Shown here one piece after another: positions 17,126 through 25,790 of a DNA stretch of 64,000 bases; positions within the stretch are counted from its first letter, which is position 1, and every line of letters begins with the position of its first letter. The stretch is from the NCBI GenBank assembly GCA_963790095.1, contig CAWBNO010000001.1, forward strand, positions 23,412-87,411, given 5' to 3'. Both the position numbers and the translations under genes were made by a program. The DNA comes from JAAXQD01 sp963790095 (lineage in GTDB: Bacteria; Desulfobacterota; Desulfobacteria; Desulfobacterales; UBA11574). The notes under the pieces were generated by a model. The model was not told where the DNA came from and ran no database searches. It worked only from the letters and a program-made list of their open reading frames with translations.

Positions 17126-20068
17126 TTAGGGTTTGTCGGGCCTTACGATAATGGTTGCCGCCCGATGGTTGTCCAGGTATTTCTTTGCGATATTTGAAAC
17201 TTCTTCTTGGGTAATAGACGCATAATCCTTGTTTATGGTCCTGCTCCAGTCAATCTGCTGGGGATGTTTTTCAGAGCCTGTCAGTACCGTATCAAGCCAG
17301 TAGGTATTTTTTCGAAGCATATCTTTGATGCTGGTGAGGGAAGGTGCTATGGCCCGGTGCAACTCATCCTGGGTCAAACCATTTTTTACCAGGTCTGATG
17401 ATATTTTTTTTACTTTTTTTATCAGCATATCTGCCTCATGGGGATCGACATAAACCCATGCCTGAAGAACTCCATATCCCGGATAGACACGACTCGGCCT
17501 GTTAAAAGCGAAGGTGGTATAGGCAGCTCCCAGCTTTTCCCGAATCTGTTCACGAAGCCTGTCTGAAATAATTGAAGACAGAACAGATAAGCGGCGTGTT
17601 CGGCTGATATCCCATAAATCTTCCGTTGGATAGGCAACAGCGATCAATCCTTTTTGGATCTTTGTCGAAGCAGATAGGGTTCTGGATTGACCGGCGGGGA
17701 ACACCGGCAATCTTTTTTCCTTGGGTTCGTCGATGATCGGTCTCAGAGGAAGGCTTCCGAAATATTTGGCGGCCAATTTGATGGTGGATTCCATATCGAA
17801 ATCTCCCACAACGGACACTTCTACATCATCATTTCCAAGGGACTGGGTGATCCACGATCTGACGTTGTCCAGGGTTAATTTATTGAAATTTTCAGTGTCA
17901 GTAAGGCCAAAACGAGGGTCTCCTCCTGCAAGAAAACGAAGGCCGGAAAGTTCCATTGCGCCGTCGATTGAACCGGAAAGTTCCAGGTATTTCTGCCGGT
18001 ATACCTCCAAAGAGCGCTCATAAGCTTCTTTTCTAAATCCCGGATCCACAAAATGGGCGTATAGTAATTGGAAGAGCAAGGGAACTTCATGGGTTACCGT
18101 CTCCCCTTTCAATAAAAAACGGTCTTCACCGACACGGAAACGAACGCTTGTATTTTTTCCGGACAAGGCCCGTTCAATCTCCTCCTGTTCCAATGCTCCG
18201 AGACCGCTTTCATTCATCACATTTTCGGTTAGAAGCGAAAGCCCCGGCATGTCTATGGGCTCACAAGGTTTGCCCCGGCCAAAAGCAAGATTGAGGATGA
18301 CTTGATTGGCCTTAAAATCGGTTTTTTTGAGATTCAGACGAACACCGTTTTCAAAATCCACCTGGACAATTCCAAGATCAGGAATCTTTTTTGTCCGGAT
18401 AATCCGACCTTCTTTTTCAGGTTCCCGGAGGTAAGGGAAGATGGCAGCACTCTTCTTGATGGGCCTGGATACGGTCACCGACCTGCTGTCGAAATAAGCG
18501 TCGAGTATTTGAGTTTCAGGATCCGTGTTCATATCTGTCAGCTTTGCATTTCCGGTAACGAGTACAAGGCGGTCATTGGACGGCCAGATCTCCTTGAAAG
18601 CATGGTGTACATTTTTCAATGTTATGGCGTCGATTATGGGAGCAAGAAGTTCTTTTTTCTGTTCAGGGGACATAAACACCCGGTCGGTGCTTAAACTCCA
18701 TATGATGTTTCTTGCCAGATCGTGACTGTTACGTGTTGACGTCTCTTTGACGGCATTATCGAGTTCCGAGAGAAAATCCTTTTTTACTCTGGCAAGCTCG
18801 GATTCCGTAAAGCCGTATTTCAAAGCCTTTCTCAATGTTTGTTCGATCAGGGAAAGAGAATTTTTCCAATTCTCCGGATTACAATCGGCTGAGATCTCGG
18901 CATATTTAATCTGATGCAGAAAAATTCCGGAACTAATGGAAGCTGAGGTAAAGGGAGTGTCGGATTTCCTCGCCAACGCGTCGAGACGATGCTTTACCAT
19001 TTGATTGGCCAGATATTGGGTCAAGCGCTTTTTTTGGAAGTCCAAAGAATCGGGTTCTGACAGAACTTTTTTTACAACTTCTATGCTCACCGTCGTATTT
19101 CCGGATTCCTTTTCAAAATGGTAAAAAGGTTTAATCCCTTTATGGTTGATGTCTCCAAACTCAGGAACGGTCCCAGGGGGCGCCCTGGGCGCCAGGGAGG
19201 AGAATTTGTTGTCTATGAGCGGTGCCGCCATTTTTGCATCAAAATCTCCAGCCAATACCAGGATCATCTTCTCCGGCCGATACCAGGTATCATAAAATTT
19301 TTTCAAGTCCCTCCGTTCGGTACTTTTCAGCACTTCTTCTTTGCCGATGGGAAGTCGTTTGGAGATGATTGCATCCGGGAACTCAAAGTTGAGGGTTGAA
19401 ATGTAGGTTCGATAAGATGCCGAGTCCCGGGTTCTCATTTCAGATAGAACGACCCCTTGTTCCTTTTGAACCTGGGAGGGTAGGAGAAGGGCGCCTTCAG
19501 CGAAGTCTTTCATGACAACAAGGCCATCTTCCAAATTTTTCCTGTCCCCTTCGGGCAGCAACATGTCATAAACGGTTCTGTCAAATCCGGTATAGGCATT
19601 TGCATCGGGTCCAAATTTCATGCCGATACTCTGGAAGTATTTTACCAGTTCTTCGGGCTGAAAATGCGTTGAACCGTCGAAGAGCATGTGCTCCAGAAAA
19701 TGGGCCAATCCTTGCTGGGAGTCCGATTCATACATGGAGCCGGCCAGAACATATAGATGCATGCTTACCCGATTCTTCGGGTAGTGATTTTCCATTAATA
19801 CATATCTGAAACCATTGGGCAATTTTTTGAATACAACTCTGGGATCGGGTAGAAGATCGCTCTTTTCATGGGGCCATAGCGTCGAAGAATCCGTTTCTTC
19901 AAGTGCTTTTTGGGATCCGCTCAACTGGTTGGAATGATCTTCAGAAACAACCGGGTTTTGGCCCCTGTTGAAACTTTGATCGATAGAAGAACAAGACAAT
20001 AAAATACCGATCATGAAAGCGGATAGTGATAACTTTGCCGGAAAAAGGCCAAAGATTTTTTTAAACAC
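17126..20068 (-). CDS. Zinc metallopeptidase M16, lipoprotein form
   Basis: 980 residues. A signal peptide ends in a lipobox with Cys26 (GILLSC), so the mature protein is lipid-anchored in the envelope. The inverted zinc motif HFLEH lies at residues 123-127 within GLAHFLEHMLFDGS, with the downstream EQGVVLSEMRTR glutamate region. The second half (from about residue 570) is the catalytically silent M16 partner with the C-terminal GAAYTTF motif. The architecture resembles PqqL and other large periplasmic pitrilysin-like enzymes. It is the second large M16 gene within 5 kb; the two differ clearly in subfamily, so they are not a recent duplication. Confidence 0.92.
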   Translation of the reverse strand: MFKKIFGLFPAKLSLSAFMIGILLSCSSIDQSFNRGQNPVVSEDHSNQLSGSQKALEETDSSTLWPHEKSDLLPDPRVVFKKLPNGFRYVLMENHYPKNRVSMHLYVLAGSMYESDSQQGLAHFLEHMLFDGSTHFQPEELVKYFQSIGMKFGPDANAYTGFDRTVYDMLLPEGDRKNLEDGLVVMKDFAEGALLLPSQVQKEQGVVLSEMRTRDSASYRTYISTLNFEFPDAIISKRLPIGKEEVLKSTERRDLKKFYDTWYRPEKMILVLAGDFDAKMAAPLIDNKFSSLAPRAPPGTVPEFGDINHKGIKPFYHFEKESGNTTVSIEVVKKVLSEPDSLDFQKKRLTQYLANQMVKHRLDALARKSDTPFTSASISSGIFLHQIKYAEISADCNPENWKNSLSLIEQTLRKALKYGFTESELARVKKDFLSELDNAVKETSTRNSHDLARNIIWSLSTDRVFMSPEQKKELLAPIIDAITLKNVHHAFKEIWPSNDRLVLVTGNAKLTDMNTDPETQILDAYFDSRSVTVSRPIKKSAAIFPYLREPEKEGRIIRTKKIPDLGIVQVDFENGVRLNLKKTDFKANQVILNLAFGRGKPCEPIDMPGLSLLTENVMNESGLGALEQEEIERALSGKNTSVRFRVGEDRFLLKGETVTHEVPLLFQLLYAHFVDPGFRKEAYERSLEVYRQKYLELSGSIDGAMELSGLRFLAGGDPRFGLTDTENFNKLTLDNVRSWITQSLGNDDVEVSVVGDFDMESTIKLAAKYFGSLPLRPIIDEPKEKRLPVFPAGQSRTLSASTKIQKGLIAVAYPTEDLWDISRTRRLSVLSSIISDRLREQIREKLGAAYTTFAFNRPSRVYPGYGVLQAWVYVDPHEADMLIKKVKKISSDLVKNGLTQDELHRAIAPSLTSIKDMLRKNTYWLDTVLTGSEKHPQQIDWSRTINKDYASITQEEVSNIAKKYLDNHRAATIIVRPDKP

Positions 20069-20306
20069 CGTTATTCTCCTTGTTCATAGGGTTTTTTACA
20101 AGAACCTATCTCAAAAAAATTCCAATACAAAAAGAAGATAAAACAGATTTTTCAGATATCAAACTCCGGAAGTATTTTAAATTGTAAAATTACAAGCAAG
20201 GAACTTCATTTAGGGAAAGGGATCGTTTAATTTCAATTGATCCAATACCTTCTGTAAGAATTTAGCTTCAATGGGGGCAAACAATTTCCTTTGTCAATAA
20301 AGAAAA

Positions 20307-20354
20307 AAGCCTCCCATATGCCTGTTCTAGCGTTTCAGGCACACAGAAGGCTTC
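20307..20354 (-). terminator. Bidirectional-looking terminator
   Basis: AAGCCT (from 20307) pairs with AGGCTT (to 20354), with an inner stem of TGCCTG and CAGGCA. On the minus strand it ends in TTTTTTCTTT and on the plus strand in CTTTTTTTT. It lies downstream of the histone-H1-like gene (minus strand). Confidence 0.75.
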
Positions 20355-20422
20355 TTTTTTTTAGGCATCAGGCCGGCCGTGTGGACTTAATCCTGATGGC
20401 CCTTCTAAGGGTCACATCACCG

Positions 20423-20929
20423 TTATTTTTTAAAATAAAGGCCCCGGGACTTCGCTTCGATTTTACCTTTCTTTGATAGCTTATACAGCGCATTGCTCAG
20501 CTGTTTGGCATTAAGGTCCAATTCTTTTTTGAGCTCTGCAACGGTAATACCGCTCCGGGCGCTTTTGATGGAGCCAAATACTGAATCCAGAACGGTCGAT
20601 TGTTTAGAAGGCGCTGCTTTTGCTGCACGAGGTTTTTTCTTTGCCGCGGCCTTCTTAGCCGGAGCCTTCTTAGCCGGAGCTTTCTTAGCCGGAGCCTTCT
20701 TAGCTGGAGCTTTCTTAGCCGGAGCCTTCTTAGCCGGAGCTTTCTTAGCCGGAGCTTTCTTAGCCGAAGCCTTCTTAGCCGGAGCTTTCTTAGCCGAAGC
20801 CTTCTTTGCCGCAGGTGCCGGTTTGACAGGCATCAGCGCATCGGCCCGATCGCCGATTTTTTCGACCTTATTGGAGAGAGATAGAAGTGATTTGGCGATT
20901 GTCTTCAATTGATTCTTTATCTTCTTCAT
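20423..20929 (-). CDS. Histone-H1-like protein with PAKKA repeats and winged helix
   Basis: 168 residues in three parts: a helical N-terminus of about 35 residues, a very basic Lys/Ala/Pro tail of about eleven PAKKA-type units (about 38-95), and a C-terminal winged-helix-like domain (about 110-168) with GITVAELKKELDLNAKQLSNALYKLSKKGKI and a closing KSRGLYF wing. The tail resembles those of histone H1, AlgP and bacterial H1-like DNA-binding proteins. Binding and compaction of DNA is the likely role. The related protein at 15089-15481 has the same wing ending but no repeat tail. A terminator lies downstream. The codons of the tail form a 15-bp tandem repeat. Confidence 0.8.
   Translation of the reverse strand: MKKIKNQLKTIAKSLLSLSNKVEKIGDRADALMPVKPAPAAKKASAKKAPAKKASAKKAPAKKAPAKKAPAKKAPAKKAPAKKAPAKKAPAKKAAAKKKPRAAKAAPSKQSTVLDSVFGSIKSARSGITVAELKKELDLNAKQLSNALYKLSKKGKIEAKSRGLYFKK
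20649..20813. repeat. 15-bp tandem repeat coding for PAKKA units
   Basis: About eleven tandem copies of a 15-bp unit (CTTCTTAGCCGGAGC on the plus strand, with variants at CC/CT and GG/GA). It lies inside the histone-H1-like gene and is likely to vary in copy number between strains. Confidence 0.9.
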
Positions 20930-21242
20930 TTAAATTTCCTCCTTGATGGGCAGAATTTGTACTTCCATTTTGTTTTCTATATATAAGTCATTCAAATGTC
21001 AACCCAAAATGAACACAGAGAAACCGACGTTTGGCCGTATATAATAATACCAGCTATTGACAAGGAATCAACCATGTGACAGATAAAATTTTTTGAAAAA
21101 TTTACACGGAACCACCTGCAAACAAAATAACGGTGTATTGCAAAAAAAATTGCCATGTTATATTCTGATTAATTGCGGAAGTTATAAAAAAGAGATAAAA
21201 GCGTTCTGAGCCGCTGGTTAATTTCTTCTCTTATTAAAAAAA
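20930..21242. other. Divergent intergenic region
   Basis: 313 bp between two divergent genes, AT-rich. A possible rightward promoter is TTGCAA (about 21137) with TTATATT about 15 bases later, but the match is only moderate. No riboswitch or other structured RNA was recognised. Confidence 0.35.
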
Positions 21243-22352
21243 ATGAAATTTCGAATAGCATATAAAAAAGAACTCAACCCTTCTCAATTTCAAGCCGTCA
21301 ATATTACAAAAGGCCCGCTTCTTGTCATTGCCGGGGCCGGGAGTGGGAAGACAAGAACCCTGACATACCGGGTGGCACGTCTCGTAGAAGAAGGCATTTC
21401 TCCCAGCGCCATCCTCCTGTTGACCTTTACCCGCAAAGCATCCCAGGAAATGCTGAAAAGGGCTTCGCAGCTTCTCGACCATCGATGTGAAGGCGTTGCC
21501 GGCGGAACTTTTCATTCTTTTGATCTTGAAATCGAACTGAACAGAGAAGGGATCCCTTTTGTCAAAGTCGGTGGTTTTAAGTTCATCGAATCTGCACATA
21601 TTAAAGATGTCTTGTCCCACGTCAGGGTTCTGTTTAATCCCTATGACCGGTTAAGCTGGTATCGAATACTTCTTCTTTTAGACAATATCGGCCCCAAAAC
21701 CGCCCTTGATATTTTTGAAACGATTTCAGCTGAGCAATCCGGATATGCCGGATTGTTTAAAAAGAAACTTACATCCAAACAATCAAACAGTTTAGAAAGA
21801 CTAAAGAATTTCTTTTCGAGTATCGATCCATCCGAAATGTCCGTTGTTCGATTGGGTGAAGATGTTGTGAAATATTATACGCCCATATTACAAAATAAAT
21901 ATGATGATCATCCCAAGCGGGCGAAAGACCTTGAGCATCTGATGACCATTATGGAACGATACGATAATCTCGAACATTTTTTAGCCGATATGGCCTTGGA
22001 GCCTCCGAGTACGAGTTCCCGTGACGGTTTTTTTGTGGACAGGTCTGATGACGACCGTTTAATTCTTTCCACCATTCATTCCGCCAAAGGCCTCGAATGG
22101 CACACGGTATTTATCATATGGGCTCTTGACGGACGATTTCCGTCGACCCATGCCGTTCATGATGAAAAAGCACTTGAAGAAGAGTTAAGGCTTATCTATG
22201 TTGCGGCTACCCGGGCCAAGGAACGCCTGTTTTTCACTTATCCCGGGACCGTCTATGACAAAATCTCCGGAATGGTGTTAAGCCGACCGTCCCGTTTTCT
22301 TGATGACATCCCCGATGACATTCTCAAAAAGTATTCGGCCATGACATTTTAG
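21243..22352 (+). CDS. UvrD/PcrA-like helicase with internal deletion
   Basis: 369 residues, about half the usual 650-750 of the family. Motif Q/I is intact (LNPSQFQAV, Walker A GAGSGKT at 31-37), as are motif Ia (LLTFTRKASQEM) and GGTFHSF near 87-93. The chain then jumps straight to DLEIELNREGIPFVKVGG, which in complete relatives lies more than 200 residues later. The motif II DExx box, motif III and motif IV are missing. Motif V (LSTIHSAKGLEWHTVFI) and motif VI (YVAATRAKERL) remain. The reading frame is open throughout, so this is an in-frame deletion and not a frameshift. Without Walker B it should not hydrolyse ATP normally. Confidence 0.8.
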   Translation: MKFRIAYKKELNPSQFQAVNITKGPLLVIAGAGSGKTRTLTYRVARLVEEGISPSAILLLTFTRKASQEMLKRASQLLDHRCEGVAGGTFHSFDLEIELNREGIPFVKVGGFKFIESAHIKDVLSHVRVLFNPYDRLSWYRILLLLDNIGPKTALDIFETISAEQSGYAGLFKKKLTSKQSNSLERLKNFFSSIDPSEMSVVRLGEDVVKYYTPILQNKYDDHPKRAKDLEHLMTIMERYDNLEHFLADMALEPPSTSSRDGFFVDRSDDDRLILSTIHSAKGLEWHTVFIIWALDGRFPSTHAVHDEKALEEELRLIYVAATRAKERLFFTYPGTVYDKISGMVLSRPSRFLDDIPDDILKKYSAMTF

Positions 22353-22486
22353 GTTTATGTTGATTCAAAAATTAAGCCGTGATATGTGCCCAGAGAACAC
22401 TGACGCTGACCGTTGAACCTCCCTGTTCAAGAGCCGGGGAATACGGTTGCGGCAAAGCCCATCGTTCCTTAATAAATTTGAGAATT

Positions 22487-23710
22487 ATGCCTCAAGAGTA
22501 TTACATTCTGATTGTCGGTTATATTTTTGGTTTTTACATGGCCTGGAACATCGGTGCCAATGATGTTGCCAACTCCATGGCTTCATCTGTGGGGGCTAAG
22601 GCGATCACCATTCGCCAGGCCATATTTCTTGCCGGGATTTTGAATATCATCGGTGCTGTATTTATTGGATCCCACGTGACCAATACCATCCGAAAGGGTA
22701 TTGTCTCGACGGATATCATGACCGATCCTCATGTGGCCCTTATCGGTGCGCTTTCAGCCCTTCTTGCCGCAGCGCTTTGGGTCAGTTTTGCCACCTGGAA
22801 ATCACTTCCGGTCTCCACAACCCATTCTATTGTGGGGGCTATGATCGGTTTTGGAATTATGGCCGGAGGATTTACGGTCATCAATTGGGGAAAACTCTTT
22901 GCAGTGGTATTGAGTTGGATCATTTCCCCGTTATTTAGCGTTGTTATCGCCTACTCGATTTTCAAAATTATCGTACGATTGATACTTTCCCAAAAGGATA
23001 CCTTCGCCCGATCATTAAAATTGTCTCCGATTTTTATCGGCATGACGTTCTTCGTTGTCATTTTATCGTTTTTGTTTAAAACCCCTCTGGGTAAAAAGAT
23101 GGACTTGGGTCCAACGGCATCTCTGACCCTTGCCATCGTCCTGTCTGTTTTATTGGGATTTGCAGGGATGGCGCTTTTGAAGCGATTTGTTAAAGATAAG
23201 GGATCCGGAGCAGAGGGGATCTTCCAGCGTATACAGGTGGGAACCGCCTGCTATGTTGCCCTTGCCCAGGGTGCAAACGATGTGGCCAACGCCATCGGTC
23301 CTTTGGCGGTGATTTATTTTTTGGTAAAAACCGGAAGTGTTGGTGCTAAAGTACCGGTGCCTGTTTTTCTCCTCCTGTTTGGCGGCGTCGGTATTGCCTG
23401 CGGCATTGCCATGGCCGGTCACCGTGTCATGGACACCATGGGAAAAAAAATTACGGCGCTGAGCAATACACGTGGGTTTGCCGTTGAATTTTCAGCGGCA
23501 ACGACGGTCCTTGTGGCTTCAAAAATGGGCCTGCCGGTTTCTACAACCCATGCGGCCGTCGGCGGCGTATTGGGCGTCGGTCTGGCACGGGGAATGGAGG
23601 CGGTTAACTTTGGCATTGTTTTCAAAATTATGGTATACTGGGTTTTGACCGTACCTGCGGCTGCGCTGACCAGCATGGTCATTTTTAAACTACTTCAAAT
23701 CATTTTATGA
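22487..23710 (+). CDS. pit: PiT-family inorganic phosphate permease
   Basis: 407 residues with about ten membrane helices. The two inverted signature repeats of the PiT family are present: NIGANDVANSMASSVG near residue 20 and AQGANDVANAIGPLA near 265, plus two PVSTTH motifs. It carries phosphate, usually as a metal-phosphate complex or with sodium or protons, across the inner membrane. The start at 22487 (MPQEYYIL) is preferred to an in-frame upstream start because the extra 36 residues are not family-like. The PhoU-like partner gene follows 12 bp after the stop. Confidence 0.94.
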   Translation: MPQEYYILIVGYIFGFYMAWNIGANDVANSMASSVGAKAITIRQAIFLAGILNIIGAVFIGSHVTNTIRKGIVSTDIMTDPHVALIGALSALLAAALWVSFATWKSLPVSTTHSIVGAMIGFGIMAGGFTVINWGKLFAVVLSWIISPLFSVVIAYSIFKIIVRLILSQKDTFARSLKLSPIFIGMTFFVVILSFLFKTPLGKKMDLGPTASLTLAIVLSVLLGFAGMALLKRFVKDKGSGAEGIFQRIQVGTACYVALAQGANDVANAIGPLAVIYFLVKTGSVGAKVPVPVFLLLFGGVGIACGIAMAGHRVMDTMGKKITALSNTRGFAVEFSAATTVLVASKMGLPVSTTHAAVGGVLGVGLARGMEAVNFGIVFKIMVYWVLTVPAAALTSMVIFKLLQIIL

Positions 23711-23722
23711 AAGGAGATGGCA

Positions 23723-24391
23723 ATGCGCTTACCATTTTTTTCAATGTTCATGACATCACCTTTTGAAGGCCTTCAGGAACATGCCGAAAAGGTGAAAGAA
23801 TGTGGCTGGGCGTTTCAGCAGGCCATCGAGTGTCATCTTTCAGAAAAATGCAAAACATTTGAAGAGTTCAGACAGGAAGTCATCCGGCTGGAAAGTGATG
23901 CAGACGCCATCAAACGCCGTATCCGTGGCCATCTGCCCAAAGGGACGCTGATGCCGGTTTATAATTTTCTGCTGTTCAGGTATTTAAGAGAACAGGATGC
24001 AGTTATCGATGCCGTTGAAGATGCTCTGGATTGGATCTCTTTTAGAACCGAACCGGGGATTCCCGCTGAACTTGAAAAAGACTTTGTCAATCTGACGGAT
24101 GCCGTCATCGCCTCTATCGAGCAGCTCGGTGAGATGGTTGCCGAAGCAAGAAAATACTTTAAAAATTACTCCGAAGAACAGCGGGTGCTGATCAAGAACA
24201 TTATCCGCACGCTGCGCCGGCAGGAACATGAAGCCGATGAAGTAGAAGACATCATTAAGCAAAAAGTGCTGAATATGGATATCGATGCTGTCACCGTTTT
24301 TCATATCGTCAGACTGGCTGAAATCATCGGTTCCATCGCAGATCATGCTGAAAATGCCGGTGACATGATGCGGGCCATGGTCGCCAGATAG
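23723..24391 (+). CDS. DUF47/PhoU-like protein, partner of PiT
   Basis: 222 residues, all-helical, of the PhoU-like DUF47 family (TIGR00153-like). Recognisable parts are ESDADAIKRRIRGHLPKG near 55 and LRRQEHEADEVEDIIKQKV near 160, which carry the acidic metal-binding pattern seen in PhoU. These proteins lie beside PiT genes and are thought to control the permease. Start 23723 is chosen over the ATG at 23717 because AAAGGAG needs the extra spacing. It is in one operon with the permease. Confidence 0.9.
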   Translation: MRLPFFSMFMTSPFEGLQEHAEKVKECGWAFQQAIECHLSEKCKTFEEFRQEVIRLESDADAIKRRIRGHLPKGTLMPVYNFLLFRYLREQDAVIDAVEDALDWISFRTEPGIPAELEKDFVNLTDAVIASIEQLGEMVAEARKYFKNYSEEQRVLIKNIIRTLRRQEHEADEVEDIIKQKVLNMDIDAVTVFHIVRLAEIIGSIADHAENAGDMMRAMVAR

Positions 24392-24429
24392 GGGTTTTCC
24401 GATCGTCGACCTTCACCGCCAAATCTATT

Positions 24430-25275
24430 TCAAGATGGGGATCCCCTGGAATTTTCAATGATCCCGTAACGATGCAGAAACAATTCAATATCCTGCCAGA
24501 AGACCTTCCAATTCGGCGGACAGTCGTTATGTCCGCTTTTATAGGTGATCATTGTGGCGTTACGGGATGCCCTGTAAAGGGTCATTCCATGGGAATAGGG
24601 AATGACTTCGTCGAACTTGCCATGGATGACAAGGGTCGGTCCCTTATACTCCCGGACCACCGATAGATTATCAAACGGGTCTCGGATTAGCACCGCGGGC
24701 GCAAGATACCTTTTTGCAAATGACCGGACACTGATAAAGGCAGACATGAGAATCAGTGCAGCAGAAGGTCGCTGGGCGGCCAGTGCGCACACCGCTCCAC
24801 CGCCGACGGAACGCCCGAATAAAATGATTTTGGTGGGATCCACATCCTGGCGTTCAATGAGAACGTCGTAAGCCCGGTTGAATGCTTCGGTGATATTTTT
24901 TTGTGAAGGCGTCCCTTGGGACCGTCCATACCCCGGATACTCCACAAGGAGCACCCCGACGCCAAAACCATTGAATTTTTTTAATTCATGGGGCCAGAAA
25001 TCGATGAGTTCTCCGTTTCCGTGGGCGAAAATAACCGCCGGCGCCGGCGTTGCCCCGTTGACCGGATCCGGGGGTAGAAACCAGGCCTCGATTTTTCCAC
25101 TACCTGTTTGTATCCAGATCTTTTCCACAAAGGGAATGTCTTCATCTTGAGAAGGGGTTTCCACCAGATAACGAGGAAACAGCATCTGTCGCTGAACGAG
25201 GAAGAGCAAGCCACAGTAGGCAAGGTATATAAATAGCGTCCATGTTACAATTTTTACCAGCATGTCTTTCATCAT
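24430..25275 (-). CDS. Membrane-anchored alpha/beta hydrolase
   Basis: 281 residues from the start at 25275. One N-terminal membrane helix (about 8-28) is followed by an alpha/beta-hydrolase fold: oxyanion motif FAHGNGE, nucleophile elbow GRSVGGG, the acid in IHGKFDEVIPY and the histidine in YKSGHNDCP. It resembles the BEM46/YqkD group, usually serine hydrolases of unknown substrate. The frame is open to 25425, but the extra 50 residues look unlike the family. It converges with the PhoU-like gene 38 bp away. Confidence 0.85.
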   Translation of the reverse strand: MMKDMLVKIVTWTLFIYLAYCGLLFLVQRQMLFPRYLVETPSQDEDIPFVEKIWIQTGSGKIEAWFLPPDPVNGATPAPAVIFAHGNGELIDFWPHELKKFNGFGVGVLLVEYPGYGRSQGTPSQKNITEAFNRAYDVLIERQDVDPTKIILFGRSVGGGAVCALAAQRPSAALILMSAFISVRSFAKRYLAPAVLIRDPFDNLSVVREYKGPTLVIHGKFDEVIPYSHGMTLYRASRNATMITYKSGHNDCPPNWKVFWQDIELFLHRYGIIENSRGSPS

Positions 25276-25790
25276 ACCGTATTGGATTCTAAATAATTTT
25301 TCAAACTTTCTTTTTAAAGCTTTCAGCGGGTTATCCTTTGTGACCCTTAAATGTGCAGATATTGCGCTTTTTTTTTCTTGACATACAACATATAGTATGG
25401 AAAATTTGGAATCGAAACTTTCCAACAGACCTGCCGATCAATTTTCGTAAGTTTTAACAGGTTTTTTTGGGTTTTTTCAGCCCGTACAGTTTTTACGCTT
25501 TAAGGTCGGTAACAACCTCATCCAGACAGAATGAAATTCGATTTTCCGATACCGAAACATTTACGATTTCAAATTAATAGACTTTTCAGCGATGATCAAA
25601 ACTTGAGGGTATCGGGATTTCTTTTTTTTGGGGCAGAAAAGTCCCCCGAACGCTTCGGCGGCGAAGGCGTCCCGGGCAGGTTTCGGATAACACCAACAGG
25701 CGATGCAATACTTGTCATATTATAACATACGTGGTACGGATATGGATACTCTCCGCATAACGACGGCAACAATCATATAGGAGCACGGCA
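25276..25790. other. Intergenic region upstream of nrdJ
   Basis: 515 bp between divergent genes. It holds an AT-rich imperfect palindrome ACATACAACATATAGTATG near 25383 and a GC-rich stem region near 25650. No cobalamin riboswitch core could be recognised, nor a clear pair of NrdR boxes. A short leftward ORF extension of the hydrolase gene covers part of it. Confidence 0.4.

Noticed and set aside
20649..20813. CRISPR array
   Set aside because: The repeats are contiguous without spacers and code for the PAKKA tail.
25380..25400. Possible NrdR box upstream of nrdJ
   Set aside because: Only a partial match and no second box at the usual spacing.
25276..25790. Cobalamin riboswitch upstream of the B12-dependent reductase
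   Set aside because: No conserved B12-box core or matching stems could be found by eye.
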